A DNA stretch of 64,000 bases, taken from assembly GCA_026936325.1 (NCBI GenBank), contig JAPTHN010000004.1:49007289-49071288 (forward strand), read 5' to 3'. A program made the translations under genes and the position numbers. The DNA comes from Platynereis dumerilii (taxonomy: Eukaryota > Annelida > Polychaeta > Phyllodocida > Nereididae). This document shows positions 41,822-53,619 of this stretch, in pieces. Numbering within the stretch: position 1 is the first letter of the stretch; every line of letters begins with the position of its first letter. Below the pieces are notes generated by a model. The model saw only the letters and a program-made list of their open reading frames with translations. It did no database searches and was not told the origin of the DNA.

Positions 41822-41834
41822 TCATATATATGAT
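41822..41834 (-). promoter_or_regulatory. TATA-like box upstream of the S1 protease
   Basis: CATATATATGACG on the minus strand lies about 50 bases before the start codon, a fitting place for a TATA box with a short 5' UTR. Not otherwise tested. Confidence 0.45.
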
Positions 41835-42079
41835 GTTTCTCTAGATACGGGCAGATTACATTTCTTTCTTCGGTTATAAATTCTGATAATTTCGATTTTG
41901 ATAAAAACTCTATGACAGCTGTATGTGTGGGAATAAGACATACTGTATGTCACATACAGTCCTACTTTTAATATGTAAATATATAATCATTATCATTCTT
42001 GTGTCGAATATACTGATAAACTATATTTAAAGATATACAAAAACAAAGGACGGAAATTGTCCTGAAGTGACAAACGGGG

Positions 42080-42908
42080 CACTAAAGTTTTGCAAAGATA
42101 TCCAGGCACTCATACAATGAGCGCCAATCTTTTGCAAAGATATCCAAGGACACAATCAGCACCAATTTTTTGCAAAGATATCATGGCCCACGATGTACAC
42201 CAATCTTTTGAAAATGAGCGCCACTCTTTTGCAAAGATATTCAGGGACACAGAGAGATATCCAGGCGTACAATAAGCACCAATCTTTTGCAAAGATATCT
42301 GACACACAATAGGCTGCCAATCTTTTGCAAAGATATCCAGACTCACAATGAGTGCCAATCTTTTGCAAAGATATCCAGACACACAATGAACTGCCAATCT
42401 TTTGCAAAGATATCCAGGCACACAATTAACTGCCAATCTTTTGCAAAGATATTCGGGCACACAATGAGCGCCAATCTTTTGCAAAGATATCCAGACACAC
42501 AATTAACTGCCAATCTTTTGCAAAGATATTCGGGCACACAATGAGCGCCAATCTTTTTCAAAGATATCCAGGCACACAATTAACTGCCAATCTTTTGCAA
42601 AGATATTCGGGCACACAATGAGCACCAATCTTTTGCAAAGATTGTCCAGACACACAATTAACTGCCAATCTTTTGCAAAGATATTCGGGCACACAATGAG
42701 CACCAATCTTTTGCAAAGATATCCAGACACACAATTAACTGCCAATCTTTTTCAAAGATATCCAGGCACACAATGAGTGCCAATCATTTGCAAAGATATC
42801 CAGACACACAGCGAGCGTTATTCTGTTACAAAGATATCCAGGCACACAATTAACTGCCAATCTTTTGCAAAGATATCCAGGCACACAGCGAGCAGCTATC
42901 TTTTGTAT
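42080..42908 (-). repeat. 39-bp minisatellite with dimeric higher order, upstream of the protease
   Basis: About 20 units of CAATCTTTTGCAAAGATATC followed by CAGGCACACAATGAGCGC. In the middle, two unit types alternate (GAGCGCC... with CCAGACACAC, and TTAACTGCC... with TTCGGGCACAC), so the period is really about 78 bp. Each unit holds near-palindromes TTTTGCAAA and GATATC. It begins about 250 bp upstream of the TATA-like box. Confidence 0.92.
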
Positions 42909-43336
42909 AATGGAGAGCCTGGTTGGACCAACAACATGAAAAATACAGATCAATACATACACACTGAATAAAAGGTTTGTTTAAAACAGACTAAACAAGC
43001 ATCAGCTGGTGTGCGTCCATTGGCATTAAAACTCATTAGACGAAAGCTCAGTGTATGTTTATTCTCAACATTTCTTTGATCAGATTTCACAAAAATTTTT
43101 CAGATTGGACAACTTCCTTCGCTGTGAAAATTTGGCCTGATATGCACACAATTTTGGACGGACACCAGCTAATGTTCATTTTGTCTTTTTTAAACAAACC
43201 TTTGTTTCAGTGTATACGCTGTACAATCACGGCATCAGCCAACCATAATTTTACAAAGATAAGTGTCCTATTTTTTCCACTCTAAATGACAGTCACCTTC
43301 TTTTGTCAATAAATCAATTTCAGTCTCAACTCTCAC

Positions 43337-43428
43337 CAAGTAAACAGCTGCGAAGGGATAAGCAAATGGGTTTCCTTGTTCTTGGGTGAGAATATCATGG
43401 GCTCCAATGACCACTTGTTGCAGGCCTC
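43337..43428 (-). pseudogene. Orphan duplicate of S1 protease exon 4
   Basis: It encodes GLQQVVIGAHDILTQEQGNP and FAYPFAAVYL, identical to exon 4 except Leu to Phe, with an intact donor TTG|GTGAGA. Similarity goes into the flanks (AAATATCTTGTGGTAACCAAC against AAATATTTTGTGGTAACTAAC), so intron sequence was copied too. The original acceptor CAG|A reads CTG|A here. No other protease exons are near, so it cannot make a protease alone. It lies 1.6 kb upstream of the gene's first exon. Confidence 0.85.
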
Positions 43429-43558
43429 AGGAAAAATATTGAAAAAACAAACAGGCAAGGTAATTAAAATATCTTGTGGTAACCAACCTCCACTAGTTTG
43501 AATATCCATGCAAGCTCTGTTTTTAGAGGTGCATGCTTGCTTGCAAGCAAACCTCTAT

Positions 43559-43916
43559 AGGCCGTGATAGTGGAACTCTCCTTTTTCCAGCTCTCCTGTT
43601 TTGACGAGCAGTATAAAACTATTTCCAGGAAAAAGCTGCCATTTTGTACCATTGCTGAGTCAGTGAAGCTGGCATTCCAGGCCCCAGGGCACTTTTAATC
43701 CATTGAAAACATTACGGATTTGCATTGCCGAGTCTTAAATGGAATGTTTAGCATGGATTGCCACCATATTCCAGTACTGTCAGGCTGATTAGACTTTGTT
43801 ACGGACCTTAGAAACCCCGGCTCCATTGTAAATTCCCAGGCTGATGTTTCCGGAATAGTTTTATTCTGCTCGTCAACACAGGAGAGCTGGAACAAGGAGA
43901 GTTCCACTAACGCCCA
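43559..43916. mobile_element. Non-autonomous TIR element with about 57-bp arms
   Basis: Left arm TAGTGGAACTCTCC, TTCCAGCTCTCCTG, TTGACGAGCAG, ATAAAACTATT; the right arm has the same in inverted order. Outer bases (GGCCGTGA against GGGCGT) differ and no target duplication is clear. No coding frame. Confidence 0.8.
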
Positions 43917-44182
43917 CTATTATACTGGAGGAAACTTGTGACAACATCCGAGGTTGCACTGATTCACTAATCTCATTCAAACTTTGCCTACAGTTTCAAT
44001 ATAATCTTATCTTGCGTTGAAAAACTTTTGGTTCACTTTCATGACAGCAAATTGTTTATTACAAAAATAAAATGTTCGTGTTTGGCGCAAATTTCAAATG
44101 TCTTGCCTCAGTGATAGCAGCAGCTAAAGCCACAGCCACAACCAGGGTTGACAAATTCGATAGAAGGGAGGGAGGACAGAAA

Positions 44183-44208
44183 TAGATAGATAGATAGATA
44201 GATAGATA
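44183..44208 (+). repeat. (TAGA)n microsatellite
   Basis: Short tract of about six TAGA units between the protease duplicate and the PLP enzyme gene. Confidence 0.9.
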
Positions 44209-44569
44209 GTGCAGTACGCTAAATGCGACAGATTTTTGGCAGTTTCTAAGTTGCGTAAATATACTAATTTTGCTAATTAAAGCCGACTGATAAACAAAAC
44301 AGATGTTAAGAAGAATATAATTATAATAAAACCCACATTGTTTTAATTGTATTGTGATATTAGGTGCATGAAATTCCAATTATGACATGATGGATGGAAA
44401 TTGTCTTAACATCCTGTATTTTTGCATTTGAAGTTGAAAGGTAATTAGGACAGGAGGAGACATGAATGAGGCGATCTTCGAAGGATTACCTGCACTAAAC
44501 TTTTATATAGATAAATAGATAGAATAAATAGATGTATGAACAAAGGCAATGTTTTTATCAAATCAACAT

Positions 44570-44575
44570 TTTATT
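44570..44575 (-). promoter_or_regulatory. Poly(A) signal of the serine racemase-like gene
   Basis: AATAAA on the minus strand lies 59 bases after the stop codon. Confidence 0.65.
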
Positions 44576-44633
44576 TCAAAATTAAAAAGGCTGAAGGGAT
44601 ATGTTGTCGTTGATCGTATTACCAAGGGTGTGA

Positions 44634-45017
44634 TCAACAATCATGCCATGGAGTTTCTCCGCCTAGTATTTTTGCCAAGACTTCAGAATCTATATTTCCC
44701 CCTGAGACAATGCAGACAATGTTCTTGTTCTTCAAGTCGACTAGTTCATCTTTGTGCCACCCGAGGGCAGCAGCAACAGGAGCCGCACCAGTGCCCTCTG
44801 CCACAATGTGACACCGTTCAACCAGTAACCGTACTGCTTTTGCAACGCTGTCTAGTGATAAAATTAAAGAATCTTCAATCAAATTTTTTGCCAGCGGCCA
44901 CATCTCGGGGAAGATGCTTTTGCCTCCCATGCCATCGACGAAACTTGTCTTATGTTTAATGACGTGTGATGGCTGCCCCGCAGCAAAAGATGCTGATAAC
45001 GGTGCCGCAGTTTCAAC
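44634..45017 (-). CDS. Serine racemase-like exon 3 (C-terminal)
   Basis: The acceptor is TTTCAATTCAG. It encodes VETAAPLSASFAAG through KTSFVDGMGGKSIFP, HIVAEGTGAAPVAAAL and CIVSGGNIDSEVLAKIL, then a short tail WHDC and TGA. VAEGTGA matches the VTEGAGA-type loop of dehydratases more than the racemase IEPTAGVG. Confidence 0.95.
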   Translation of the reverse strand, partial: VETAAPLSASFAAGQPSHVIKHKTSFVDGMGGKSIFPEMWPLAKNLIEDSLILSLDSVAKAVRLLVERCHIVAEGTGAAPVAAALGWHKDELVDLKNKNIVCIVSGGNIDSEVLAKILGGETPWHDC

Positions 45018-46398
45018 CTGAATTGAAAGAAAATCACCGTTTCACTTTCACATCTCGTTGGTGAGTATGAAGAACCTAAATATAAAATAGCTTTTTATCC
45101 TGAAATTATGTTTTTCACTCTGGTGATTGACAATTTGACTCAAACATATTTCATAAACATCTATCTGGAGCAAATTCCTGCCCCAGATATTATTAATCTT
45201 TGGATTAATAATTTTATTACGCACAGGTCCATTTGCTTTTATTTACTAAAAAATGAATTTAGTCATCATCTAAACAACCGTTTAATTGTGAAGCTTAGCA
45301 ATAAACCCGCTAGTAAATGAAAGAATAAGATAGAATATAAAGTTACCTCACAGACATAGAGTTTACTCTCTGGCCGTAGAGCAAACATAGCAGACCCTAT
45401 CCCAGTGGAAAGAGCACCTCCTCCAAAGGGACAGATCACCAAATCCACCTTGTCCAGTTGCCCAGCAATTTCAAGGCCAATTGTTCCATTACCTAAAAAA
45501 TATTGGCAAGTTTAACATGCATTATTCATACCTGATCAAATGATTCATCTATTAGAGAATGATCTGAGTGCAGTAGGTAATTTTTTGGTTGATGATTATT
45601 ACTCCATTAAAAAACACCAAGGCTCCCGATAGGGTGTTGCACCCCCCTGTCCACTGGCCATTTTACTTTTGAATTACCTGTCCCTTTGCAATTTTTCTAA
45701 TTGAATTTTAAATTCCTGTCCCTCAGCACTGGATGTGATATTGATCTACTATTGAATTCCCTGTCAAGTGACCATTTTACTTTTCAATCCCATAACTCCC
45801 CATCCAGAGCCTCTACACTTGAGCACTTAAAAAGCAGCAGGCCTAATTTTGAAGTAGTCTTGTAGGACCTTTTAGATCAAATTGATAATGAAAGCCTCAC
45901 ACCTGCGATGACATCTCGGTTACAGACAGGATGAAGAAATGTTCCATTCAGGTCTTCGTATTGATGGGTTGTCATGACATTCCACCAGGTGTCATAGGGT
46001 ACATTGACAACAGTGGCGCCATGTCTCTTTATGGCGGCAACTTTGACTTGTGGAGCATTATCAGGCACAACTATGGTGCAAGGCACTTGTAATTGTTTAC
46101 AATTGTATGCTAAACCTTGCGCAAAATTCCCTGTACTGCATGTAAAGACTCCTTGGGATTGCAAACCATTGTTTTCCCTCGCTACGAGGGATTTAATAGC
46201 ATTCCCTGCCCCGCGTAACTTGAACGACCCTGTCTTCTGCAGATTATCCAATTTCAAAAATATGCGTCTGTCGTCGTCAACGATGTCAGCAACATCTAAT
46301 TCGATTAATGGAGTATTTTGTACTGTCCCTTTCAAACGGTTCGCAGCCTCTCGTATGTCTTCCAGAGGGACAAATGGTATATCCAGGTTATTATCCAT
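44634..46398 (-). CDS. Serine racemase / L-threonine dehydratase family PLP enzyme, complete, three exons
   Basis: Exons 46398-45903, 45492-45347 and 45017-44634 join in phase 1 then phase 0 to give 341 residues, the usual length of animal serine racemase and without an ACT regulatory domain. It has fold-type II hallmarks: KTGSFKLRGAGNAIKSL with the Schiff-base Lys, CSTGNFAQG as the substrate-carboxylate loop, CPFGGGALSTGIG as the phosphate-binding glycine loop, and VSGGNID near the end, where Ser contacts the pyridine N. Family chemistry is racemisation or deamination of L-Ser or L-Thr, usually cytosolic. Serine racemase normally reads SSGNHG where this reads STGNFA: Thr replaces the opposite-face acid/base Ser and Phe replaces His. 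Racemase, dehydratase or a different amino-acid substrate are all possible. The start codon is the first in the exon. Confidence 0.95.
45347..45492 (-). CDS. Serine racemase-like exon 2
   Basis: The acceptor is ATATTTTTTAG and the donor GAG|GTAACT. It encodes GNGTIGLEIAGQLDKVDLVI, the PLP-phosphate loop CPFGGGALSTGIG and LRPESKLYVCE. Confidence 0.95.
45615..45800. repeat. Imperfect tandem CCTGTCCCT / GACCATTTTACTTTT repeat
   Basis: CCTGTCC-A-CTGGCCATTTTACTTTTGAATT recurs about 120 bp on as GTCAAGTGACCATTTTACTTTTCAAT, with extra CCTGTCCCT blocks between. It lies in intron 1 of the PLP enzyme gene. Family unknown. Confidence 0.45.
45903..46398 (-). CDS. Serine racemase-like exon 1 (N-terminal)
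   Basis: ATG starts MDNNLDIPFVPLEDIREAAN. It contains QNTPLIELD, IFLKLDNLQKTGSFKLRGAG with the PLP Lys, and FTCSTGNFAQGLAYNCKQLQ. It ends VIAG at donor GCAG|GTGTGA. Confidence 0.95.
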
Positions 46399-46649
46399 AG
46401 TAAGTTTGTAATTTAAAGTTGTGATACTTAGAATATTTGATTATAATACATCTAATATTCCCTATCTATTGAAAAGTAGGTTTCATCAGTAATCATTGTG
46501 TGCTGCTTTGGTATTTGAACCCTGAGCACTGACATTTGTACTCATGATTGCTAATATCTAGTCCTTTTATCTGTTTTTTAATTTTTTTAATTTCATTTTT
46601 TACAAAGTGTTTTTAGACAGTCCTTTTTAAGTATTTTTTTATTGCATCT

Positions 46650-46900
46650 GATAACTCTTCTTTCGAGTGGTGTGTTTTTACCCTCGGCAATGTATACATT
46701 GCCGACGGGTATTGTAGTTACTTTGAGAAAATTTGTCCGTCCGGCGGGCGGGCGGGCGGGCGGGCGTGCGGATAACAGGCGTCCCACTTGTGTATTGAGA
46801 GTAATGCCAAAACTATGGGATGTATACTTTTTATTTTTGGGACATTATTATATCTTTTATCCTAGTTGTGCCTTTTAGGGGTTTAATCCACATGAGATTA
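46650..46900 (+). repeat. Second copy of the CGTCC/GGCGGG dispersed repeat
   Basis: ACCCTCGGCAATGTATACAT leads to GTCCGTCCGGCGGGCGGGCG, then an AT-rich tail with TTGTGCCTTTTAGGGG. It shares order and wording with 905-1130. Confidence 0.45.
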
Positions 46901-47095
46901 ATACTTTTCTCACAATTATTGAAAAATGTGAAAAAATATTTTTTTGTGTATTGGGTGTCAAGACATAACTATGGCATGTATATTTATCATTTTTGGGTAA
47001 ATATGGTATCTTTTATCCCAGTTGAGCTTTTCATAGGTCTAATCCCAATGACATTAATACTTTTCTCACAATCATTGAAAAATAGTGTTTTTTTG
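46806..47095 (+). repeat. Two tandem units of about 150 bp
   Basis: AACTATGGGATGTATACTTT ... CTTTTATCCTAGTTGTGCC ... TTAATACTTTTCTCACAATT is repeated as AACTATGGCATGTATATTTA ... CTTTTATCCCAGTTGAGC ... TTAATACTTTTCTCACAATC. Confidence 0.8.
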
Positions 47096-50000
47096 TTTCT
47101 TAAAAAACTGCTTTAGTTTTGACACTGAAATTTGCATATATTGTATATCAAATACCCAAGATGTGTTTTTTGTGGGTCTAAATGCTCTGAGAAAGTTGAA
47201 CGGATGACAATTTACCAAAATATGAAAAAATACTATTATTTTAAACCTGTATGATTCAGTCAATTTTGAAGTAAAATCTATGAAATTTTCCAATTAGGTG
47301 TCTATCTTATGCCTCTTTAAACATTTCAAATCAGTTGGAATGTTGGTCATATGAATTTTTATAAAAACCCAAAAATTAGAAAAAATCCCCCTTTTCCAAC
47401 ATTTCTGCGTGAAAAGCTAAATGGTAATGGGTAAATTATCTAACTTTAGGGCTTATTGTGGTTAGACAATAGACACACTATGGACTAATATTCACAGCCA
47501 TTGCATGAGTTATTGCAAATTTTTCCATTGAAATTTATGATTTAAAAAATGCAAAAAATCATTTAAAATGTCTATTTACACTCCATTTCCTTCTGATGTC
47601 GTGCCAGTCATTGACATTTTTTTTGTCAAAATAAACCTGACATGTTTCACATCATCATCATGCTGATTTTGAACAATATGAAAATTTTTATTCACAGCAG
47701 AGGTCAATATTAACAAAATTAGATAAATAGTAAGGATTTTCAGATAATCATATATCAGTAAAAAATTTGGCCCTGGTCAATCAAATTTGCCACAATAATG
47801 TCTAAATTTGGCTTTTTCTACCACTCATCATGAAATATTATCAACAGGAAATATATAAATTTCATATATATGTGGACTTTCAAAGCACTAATTAAGTACA
47901 TTCAAAAACATGCATTTGTGTGTTAATATTTTAAAATGTTGACACTAAATCTTTAACTCCAAATTATTATAACTTTATGGCTAATATCTAAACTCAGTGA
48001 TGTAAATTTTAGAAGATAAAGTAATGTCAGCCCCTTTTATTTAGCTGTTTGTATGAAAATTAAATGTGAATGAATCAGACAGATTGACTTTTGTTGAATG
48101 GAGCACTGCAGAAGTCTTGATTATGTAATGTTATGTCAGAGGGTAATTGTCTTCCCTGCTAATCCTTTCAATGACTGAAGTCAAGATCACTGGGGGTAAA
48201 GACTTCAGTGGATATCAGGCTTGGCTGCTCCATGTCTCATCATTGTGCAATTGTACAATCTTTTATCAGTCACAGTTGGTGGTTAAGCGGCTGGCTAACG
48301 TGCAGCAGTCATGAAATTATGGAGATATTTTAATGAAGAAAAGTGCTTTCAAAATATAATTTTTCAAAATCTCCTTTTATTAGTTAAAATAGACTTTATT
48401 CTGCAAATCTTCATTTTATTTTACTTTATTTTTCTTCCCTAAAATGACTATACACTCAATACTACAATGATTATCAAGAGTCTTTAAAGTATATTTTTAT
48501 GGAAATAAAGATACAATGTGTATCAGTTGTGAAAATCATGGCAAAATGGAAATGGCTTTTTTAAACATCTTATTATTGTCAGACAACTACATGGAAAAAC
48601 TCAAATGATAAATAGATTCAGATAAAAAATGGTTCCCATGGAGATTAGTGGCTGAAATATTATAAGCCGTCAAGTCAATCTGAACTCCAAAATTGCTAGT
48701 GGCCTTATTTTTCAAAACCTTAATTATTGTCTGTGCCCACGACTTAACTGTTCGCCAAATTTTTTTTGGGCGGCCTGTCTTGCTCCCCGCCCCTCCCCCA
48801 CCCTGCGAAATAGCCTGCTGAATAGCCGAGTGTATGCTGCTGCGCAGCCTATGTTTCTACTTGTACACAGTGATACTTCAATAAATACATACATACATAT
48901 ATGCACATTGATCTTCCATTGTTCAGTCAATGGTAGACAGATTTTAATGATATAATGATTCTGCAAATTTAAGTCCCTGGATGCCCTACTTCAACTGACC
49001 TAAAAATATTGATGCACAGGATATTAACGTCACTCACAGTCCTCTATATCTCTTTAAGACTCTTTGTGTTGAATTAAGCAGTGCAAAGTCAAAAGCCAAT
49101 ATAAAATCCAATGTACAATATGTAATTCATAATGATTATACCAGCAGTTGGAGCCTCCGACCACGAGTGAAATAACTGATAGACATTGGCCTGTGACGGT
49201 ACATAATTATCAAGAGTGTGAAACTAGGAATGTAAACAAAAGGCCTTGGGGGATTGACCACTATATTTAACAGTGATTTAACCTATTTTTCCACACTACC
49301 TGCGGTGTTTCATGATCCTTGCAGTCATCCCTCACCATCTAGCACACTGGTTGGAGCTGACACATCAGTCGTTCCATAAAATCCATGAATTTTTACAGGT
49401 AGTTGCATTATCTATAGCAATGGGCCTCGTTCAGGGTCACTGGTTAACAACTGGGTCAAGGCCTTACACTGGTCATTTGACCATCAAGTTTTAAAATTGC
49501 CAAAGAGGGCAGCACTGCCCAGTACTCTCCAGTTCATTCGTACTCTACTCTCAATTGCAGGAGTCCTGTGACTTTTTGTCAGGCAATTGACAGGTGCTGT
49601 CCTCTCTTGTTAAAGAAGGGGGAGGGAGAAGGAAGCAGTCTGGTCTCAGACTGGATTCTCAGCCATGTCTTCATCAAGTGCTACCACTTTCAAACCTCTT
49701 CCCATTCTTTCTTCTACTACTCAGCTACTCCAATATATATATTTTGATGTGTCCTCCCAGGATGTCCCACTGTCCCTTGTCAGCTTGTCCGCTGAACCAT
49801 CAAAATGCCAAGAAATATCTTGCCAAAAAAACAAAAAGTCAGCACATGATAATTATACAAAGACAAGCTATATATGATAGACCATTCCCGGTATCATTAT
49901 CCCCTGGCATAATTATGTGCAATGATGCAAAGATCATGTAAAGAACACCATTACCCAAGGGACACACGACGTAAACATGACGTTGCTAATTGGTGCAGGG

Positions 50001-50440
50001 CTGGTCTGTTGGTCACGAAGGGTCGAAGATATGTATGTGTAGATATTATAATGTTGCCACAATGTGAACACAGATTCGGGTTTTTTTTTGCAACATTGAC
50101 ACAACGTCGCAAGCTAACGTCAAAACATTGACATTGCCTCACATGCAACATCATACCTTTGATGTTGCTTCACAACGTTGTGACAACATAATTTCTACCA
50201 TACAATATTCTACATCATTTGACGAACAGGGTGACATTGCTGCAACTTTGCTAACATAGATGTGCTCATAGACTGTCTCTGTAACATGCACTTTGTGGCA
50301 AAGTTGGTGTTGAACAGCTTCAGCAACCTACACAGAGCAGTTCTAAAATGCAGCACCCACAAATACAACTGCAAAGACAGTTTCAAAATTTTCCAAGTAA
50401 ACACAAGAGGACAGCACCAGTAGGCCTATGTTGCTGGCAA

Positions 50441-50520
50441 CTACAGACAATGTGGGCATGGAACATTGTATTGGAAGTGACTACAGACAATGTGGGCATG
50501 GAACATTGTATTGGAAGTGA
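50441..50520 (+). repeat. Exact 40-bp tandem duplication
   Basis: CTACAGACAATGTGGGCATG plus GAACATTGTATTGGAAGTGA occurs twice with no difference, so it is recent. Confidence 0.95.
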
Positions 50521-50779
50521 CGAGACAGGAGCTCTGCAGGGCAGTGCAGGCTCTTCTTGTACAGTCATTGGAGGTTTTGTTACTTTCTTACACAATAACA
50601 TAGTTTGTTTATAAATCCAATGCTCACCACATACATGTGGGCTGATGCCTGATAGCTCCTGATGGCCATTAATGGCTACCTGTCCCAGGTTGTGTTATCA
50701 TCAAACTTCACAGGCAGATGAATAACATATCATAACTACTTTTGCGATAAAGAACCACAGAAATAACCCATTACCTCAG

Positions 50780-50880
50780 TGATTTTAAACCCAGGGCCAT
50801 CAGAGAGGCGACATAGACTCCGGCTTTGAACCCGGAGCCTTCAATAGACCAGACTTTGGAAGCAACTGTGCCACCCAGAA
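50780..50880. repeat. Possible SINE-related fragment
   Basis: GGCTTTGAACCCGGAGCC and CTGTGCCACCCAGAAGC resemble the segment at 20570-20645 in order. Weak. Confidence 0.25.
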
Positions 50881-51225
50881 GCTTTGCCCAAATTGCCCAG
50901 AAAACACAAATGCATAAGTTTCAATTTCAAGATTATTTATTGAGTTAAAGAATAGTCAAAAAAATCTTTCAAGAAACGTTTTCAAGAAATACTTAACAAT
51001 ATCTTCAAATACATTCAATAGCAATTGCCGCCCGCGGAAAATCTCAGCATCAATCATCAATCTCAACCAGTTGAACAAAAATGGCGCTCAAGAACAACAC
51101 ACGCATTTTGGATAACACTCATCAAATACAACGCACACATTGCTCAATGTATGCAATGCTCAAGGATACATTCACTAGCATCATAAGCACTTTCCAAGCA
51201 CAATTTACAATCAATCATGACATTT

Positions 51226-51279
51226 GTTACTATGGTAATGCACTTGTTACCATGGTAACAGCTTCATTACCATGGTAAC
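51226..51279. promoter_or_regulatory. Three X-box-like (RFX-type) palindromes at exact 20-bp spacing
   Basis: GTTACTATGGTAAT (51226), GTTACCATGGTAAC (51246) and ATTACCATGGTAAC (51266) match the RFX X-box shape GTTNCCATGGNAAC. They are also a 20-bp tandem repeat, so function and simple duplication are both possible. Confidence 0.4.
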
Positions 51280-53619
51280 CAGTGTCAATATTATAAATTG
51301 ACTCATATGAGGTAAGTTTCAGTTATGCTTACATTTATACATTTAAAAGGATTTGATTTAATTTTTCAAAAATATTTGACAATATGCTAATATTGCACTT
51401 CAAAATTTCAAAATGTTTTACAGTTCAGAACATAAAATAGCATTTGAATGTTTCTTGAGAATCGCTCACACATTCTCACGTACTCTCTTTCAACTTCTGA
51501 ACACATTAAAGTGAAGAGTATGTTTATATCAAGCAATTACAGCTAGGTGGAGCCAGGAGTACATAATAGATGGCGACACAATAGTCATGGCTATTTATAG
51601 AATTCAAAGGTACAGTACAAGTCCAGCTTAGTACCAAAGCCTTTTCGTTTTGAGGTCAGCATTAACATAACATGAATATATGTAATTTAAATATTATAGT
51701 GTTTATATAAATGGCTTTTCACAGCTATTTTCATGAATATATTACAGCAAATCGACTATGAGCACAGTTTTTGCATGAGGATTTAAATGATTTAGTTACC
51801 ATTTAATTTTGAAGTATATAATTTGTATGAAAATAATTCATCATTATAGTACTAGATTGTCTAGATGCATAATTTTTAGAAAAATTCTATATAAACATTA
51901 ATAAATATAAAGAATTCACTCTGCCAAATATTCTAATTTACCATAATGTATGAATGAACGGCAATTAAATAAATATGGCAATAAAACGTATAGAATGCAC
52001 TTGATTATGACCTCAAACTGTCCTCATAATGATCACTGTAAAAATAATCATTTATACAGAATTTTACACATAATTCAAAACCAGAAGACCTGATCATCAT
52101 CACACATAAATATAGCACAGAGACATGACTTCACAGAAATATTAAGTGTGTTTTAAGTGCTGCCATGCCAACACCATTGTCATAGCAACACATAAACAAA
52201 CAAGGATATATTAGTGTCCATCGAAGGTGTTTTTATATTATGCCTGTTTTGTGCAAGTATGTCAAATTGTTACCAATTGATTTTAGTTGTATTAACTAAC
52301 AGCATTATATATATATGTATCTGATTAACGAGATTAAGTTTTTCAATGCATTTAAAAAATATATCTACCAATAAAATATAGGAAACGTTTTTTGATAAAT
52401 CAGTTTGTTTTTCCGGCATTTCAATACAAGTTTTCACTAACAAAAATGGTTGATAAAAAATATGGATTTAGCATTACAAAACAGGCATATCAAAAAACAC
52501 TTTTCAGGCTTTTTCACAGGATTTCCTAGTCGGTAGTAAGTTAAACCTTCAATAACATTATTCATACTGATTCACATCATATCAGCACAAACATTTATGA
52601 TAACAACATTTTGGAATCGCTATTATCATGACTGAGTTAGTGATAAATAATTATCATGAACCATTGTTGATGATACAGCATTACATGATAACCATATTAG
52701 TAATAATATTACATTATAATCCCTGTTTTTTGTCCACATTGGTCAGTCGTGATAAATAATTATCTATAGCCATGTTATTTATCTTTTAACCATTTTTTGT
52801 AACAATTTATCATAATAATATGTCATGCACTTGATTATTTGATGATACATCACACACATTGCATCAACAATAATTATAACAGCTCCGTATATATACATTC
52901 TGTTCATATATTCCTATGATATATGTATCAAGTCAATGAAGTATATATATTGTTCATCAACTTCGGTCAATGGTCATTTCAACAATATGTTCACACAATT
53001 TATACATCAAGTATCAATATTAGTTGTTACGCAATGCAATAGTATTATATCAATCAGTGCCGACAACAGTATTTTTATCAATTCATACAAGTCATTGCCT
53101 AAGGACATGTAAAACTGTATTAATTTGTATGAATCAGGCCACTCATGGTCTGGAACTTAACATGAAAAACATATTCACTATTTTTGTTGTGCATGTTACA
53201 CGTGATCCAAAAAGGTTATACAGAGTGATAGCAATTGTTGGGAGGATATCAACCTAATTTGTCATTAATTTGACATTCATTTGTCATTAACTGTCATCAA
53301 TTTGTCATAATCCAGCAAACGTTGTAAATGATAACCATGAAATCCAATAATAAACATATGAATCTGAAAGTCATGAGGCTTCAGTCGAGGTCAAATACAT
53401 ATTGTCATTAGGGATCGGAAAAGGTAAGAATTAAATCCACACATGATGTGCAACGGCAATCATAGTTCATTGATATCATTTACTGGATTTCATAATCATT
53501 GGTGCCAGACCATAGTTTGAATCCAGTATATCTTCCATCTTTTCCATTCAAAGTTGTGCCAACCATTACACCAACATTAATATTTCCATATGTTGTACTT
53601 GCTTATCATGTTACTGTCC

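Noticed and set aside
42080-42908. CRISPR-like regular repeat spacing
   Set aside because: The units are continuous tandem copies without unique spacers, and the genome is animal.
43337-43428. A second complete tandem protease gene
   Set aside because: Only the exon 4 copy was found; no other protease exon lies between it and the PLP enzyme gene, and its acceptor is lost.
44549-44959. 136-codon plus-strand open frame
   Set aside because: Antisense shadow of exon 3 of the PLP enzyme.
46004-46411. 135-codon plus-strand open frame
   Set aside because: Antisense shadow of exon 1 of the PLP enzyme.
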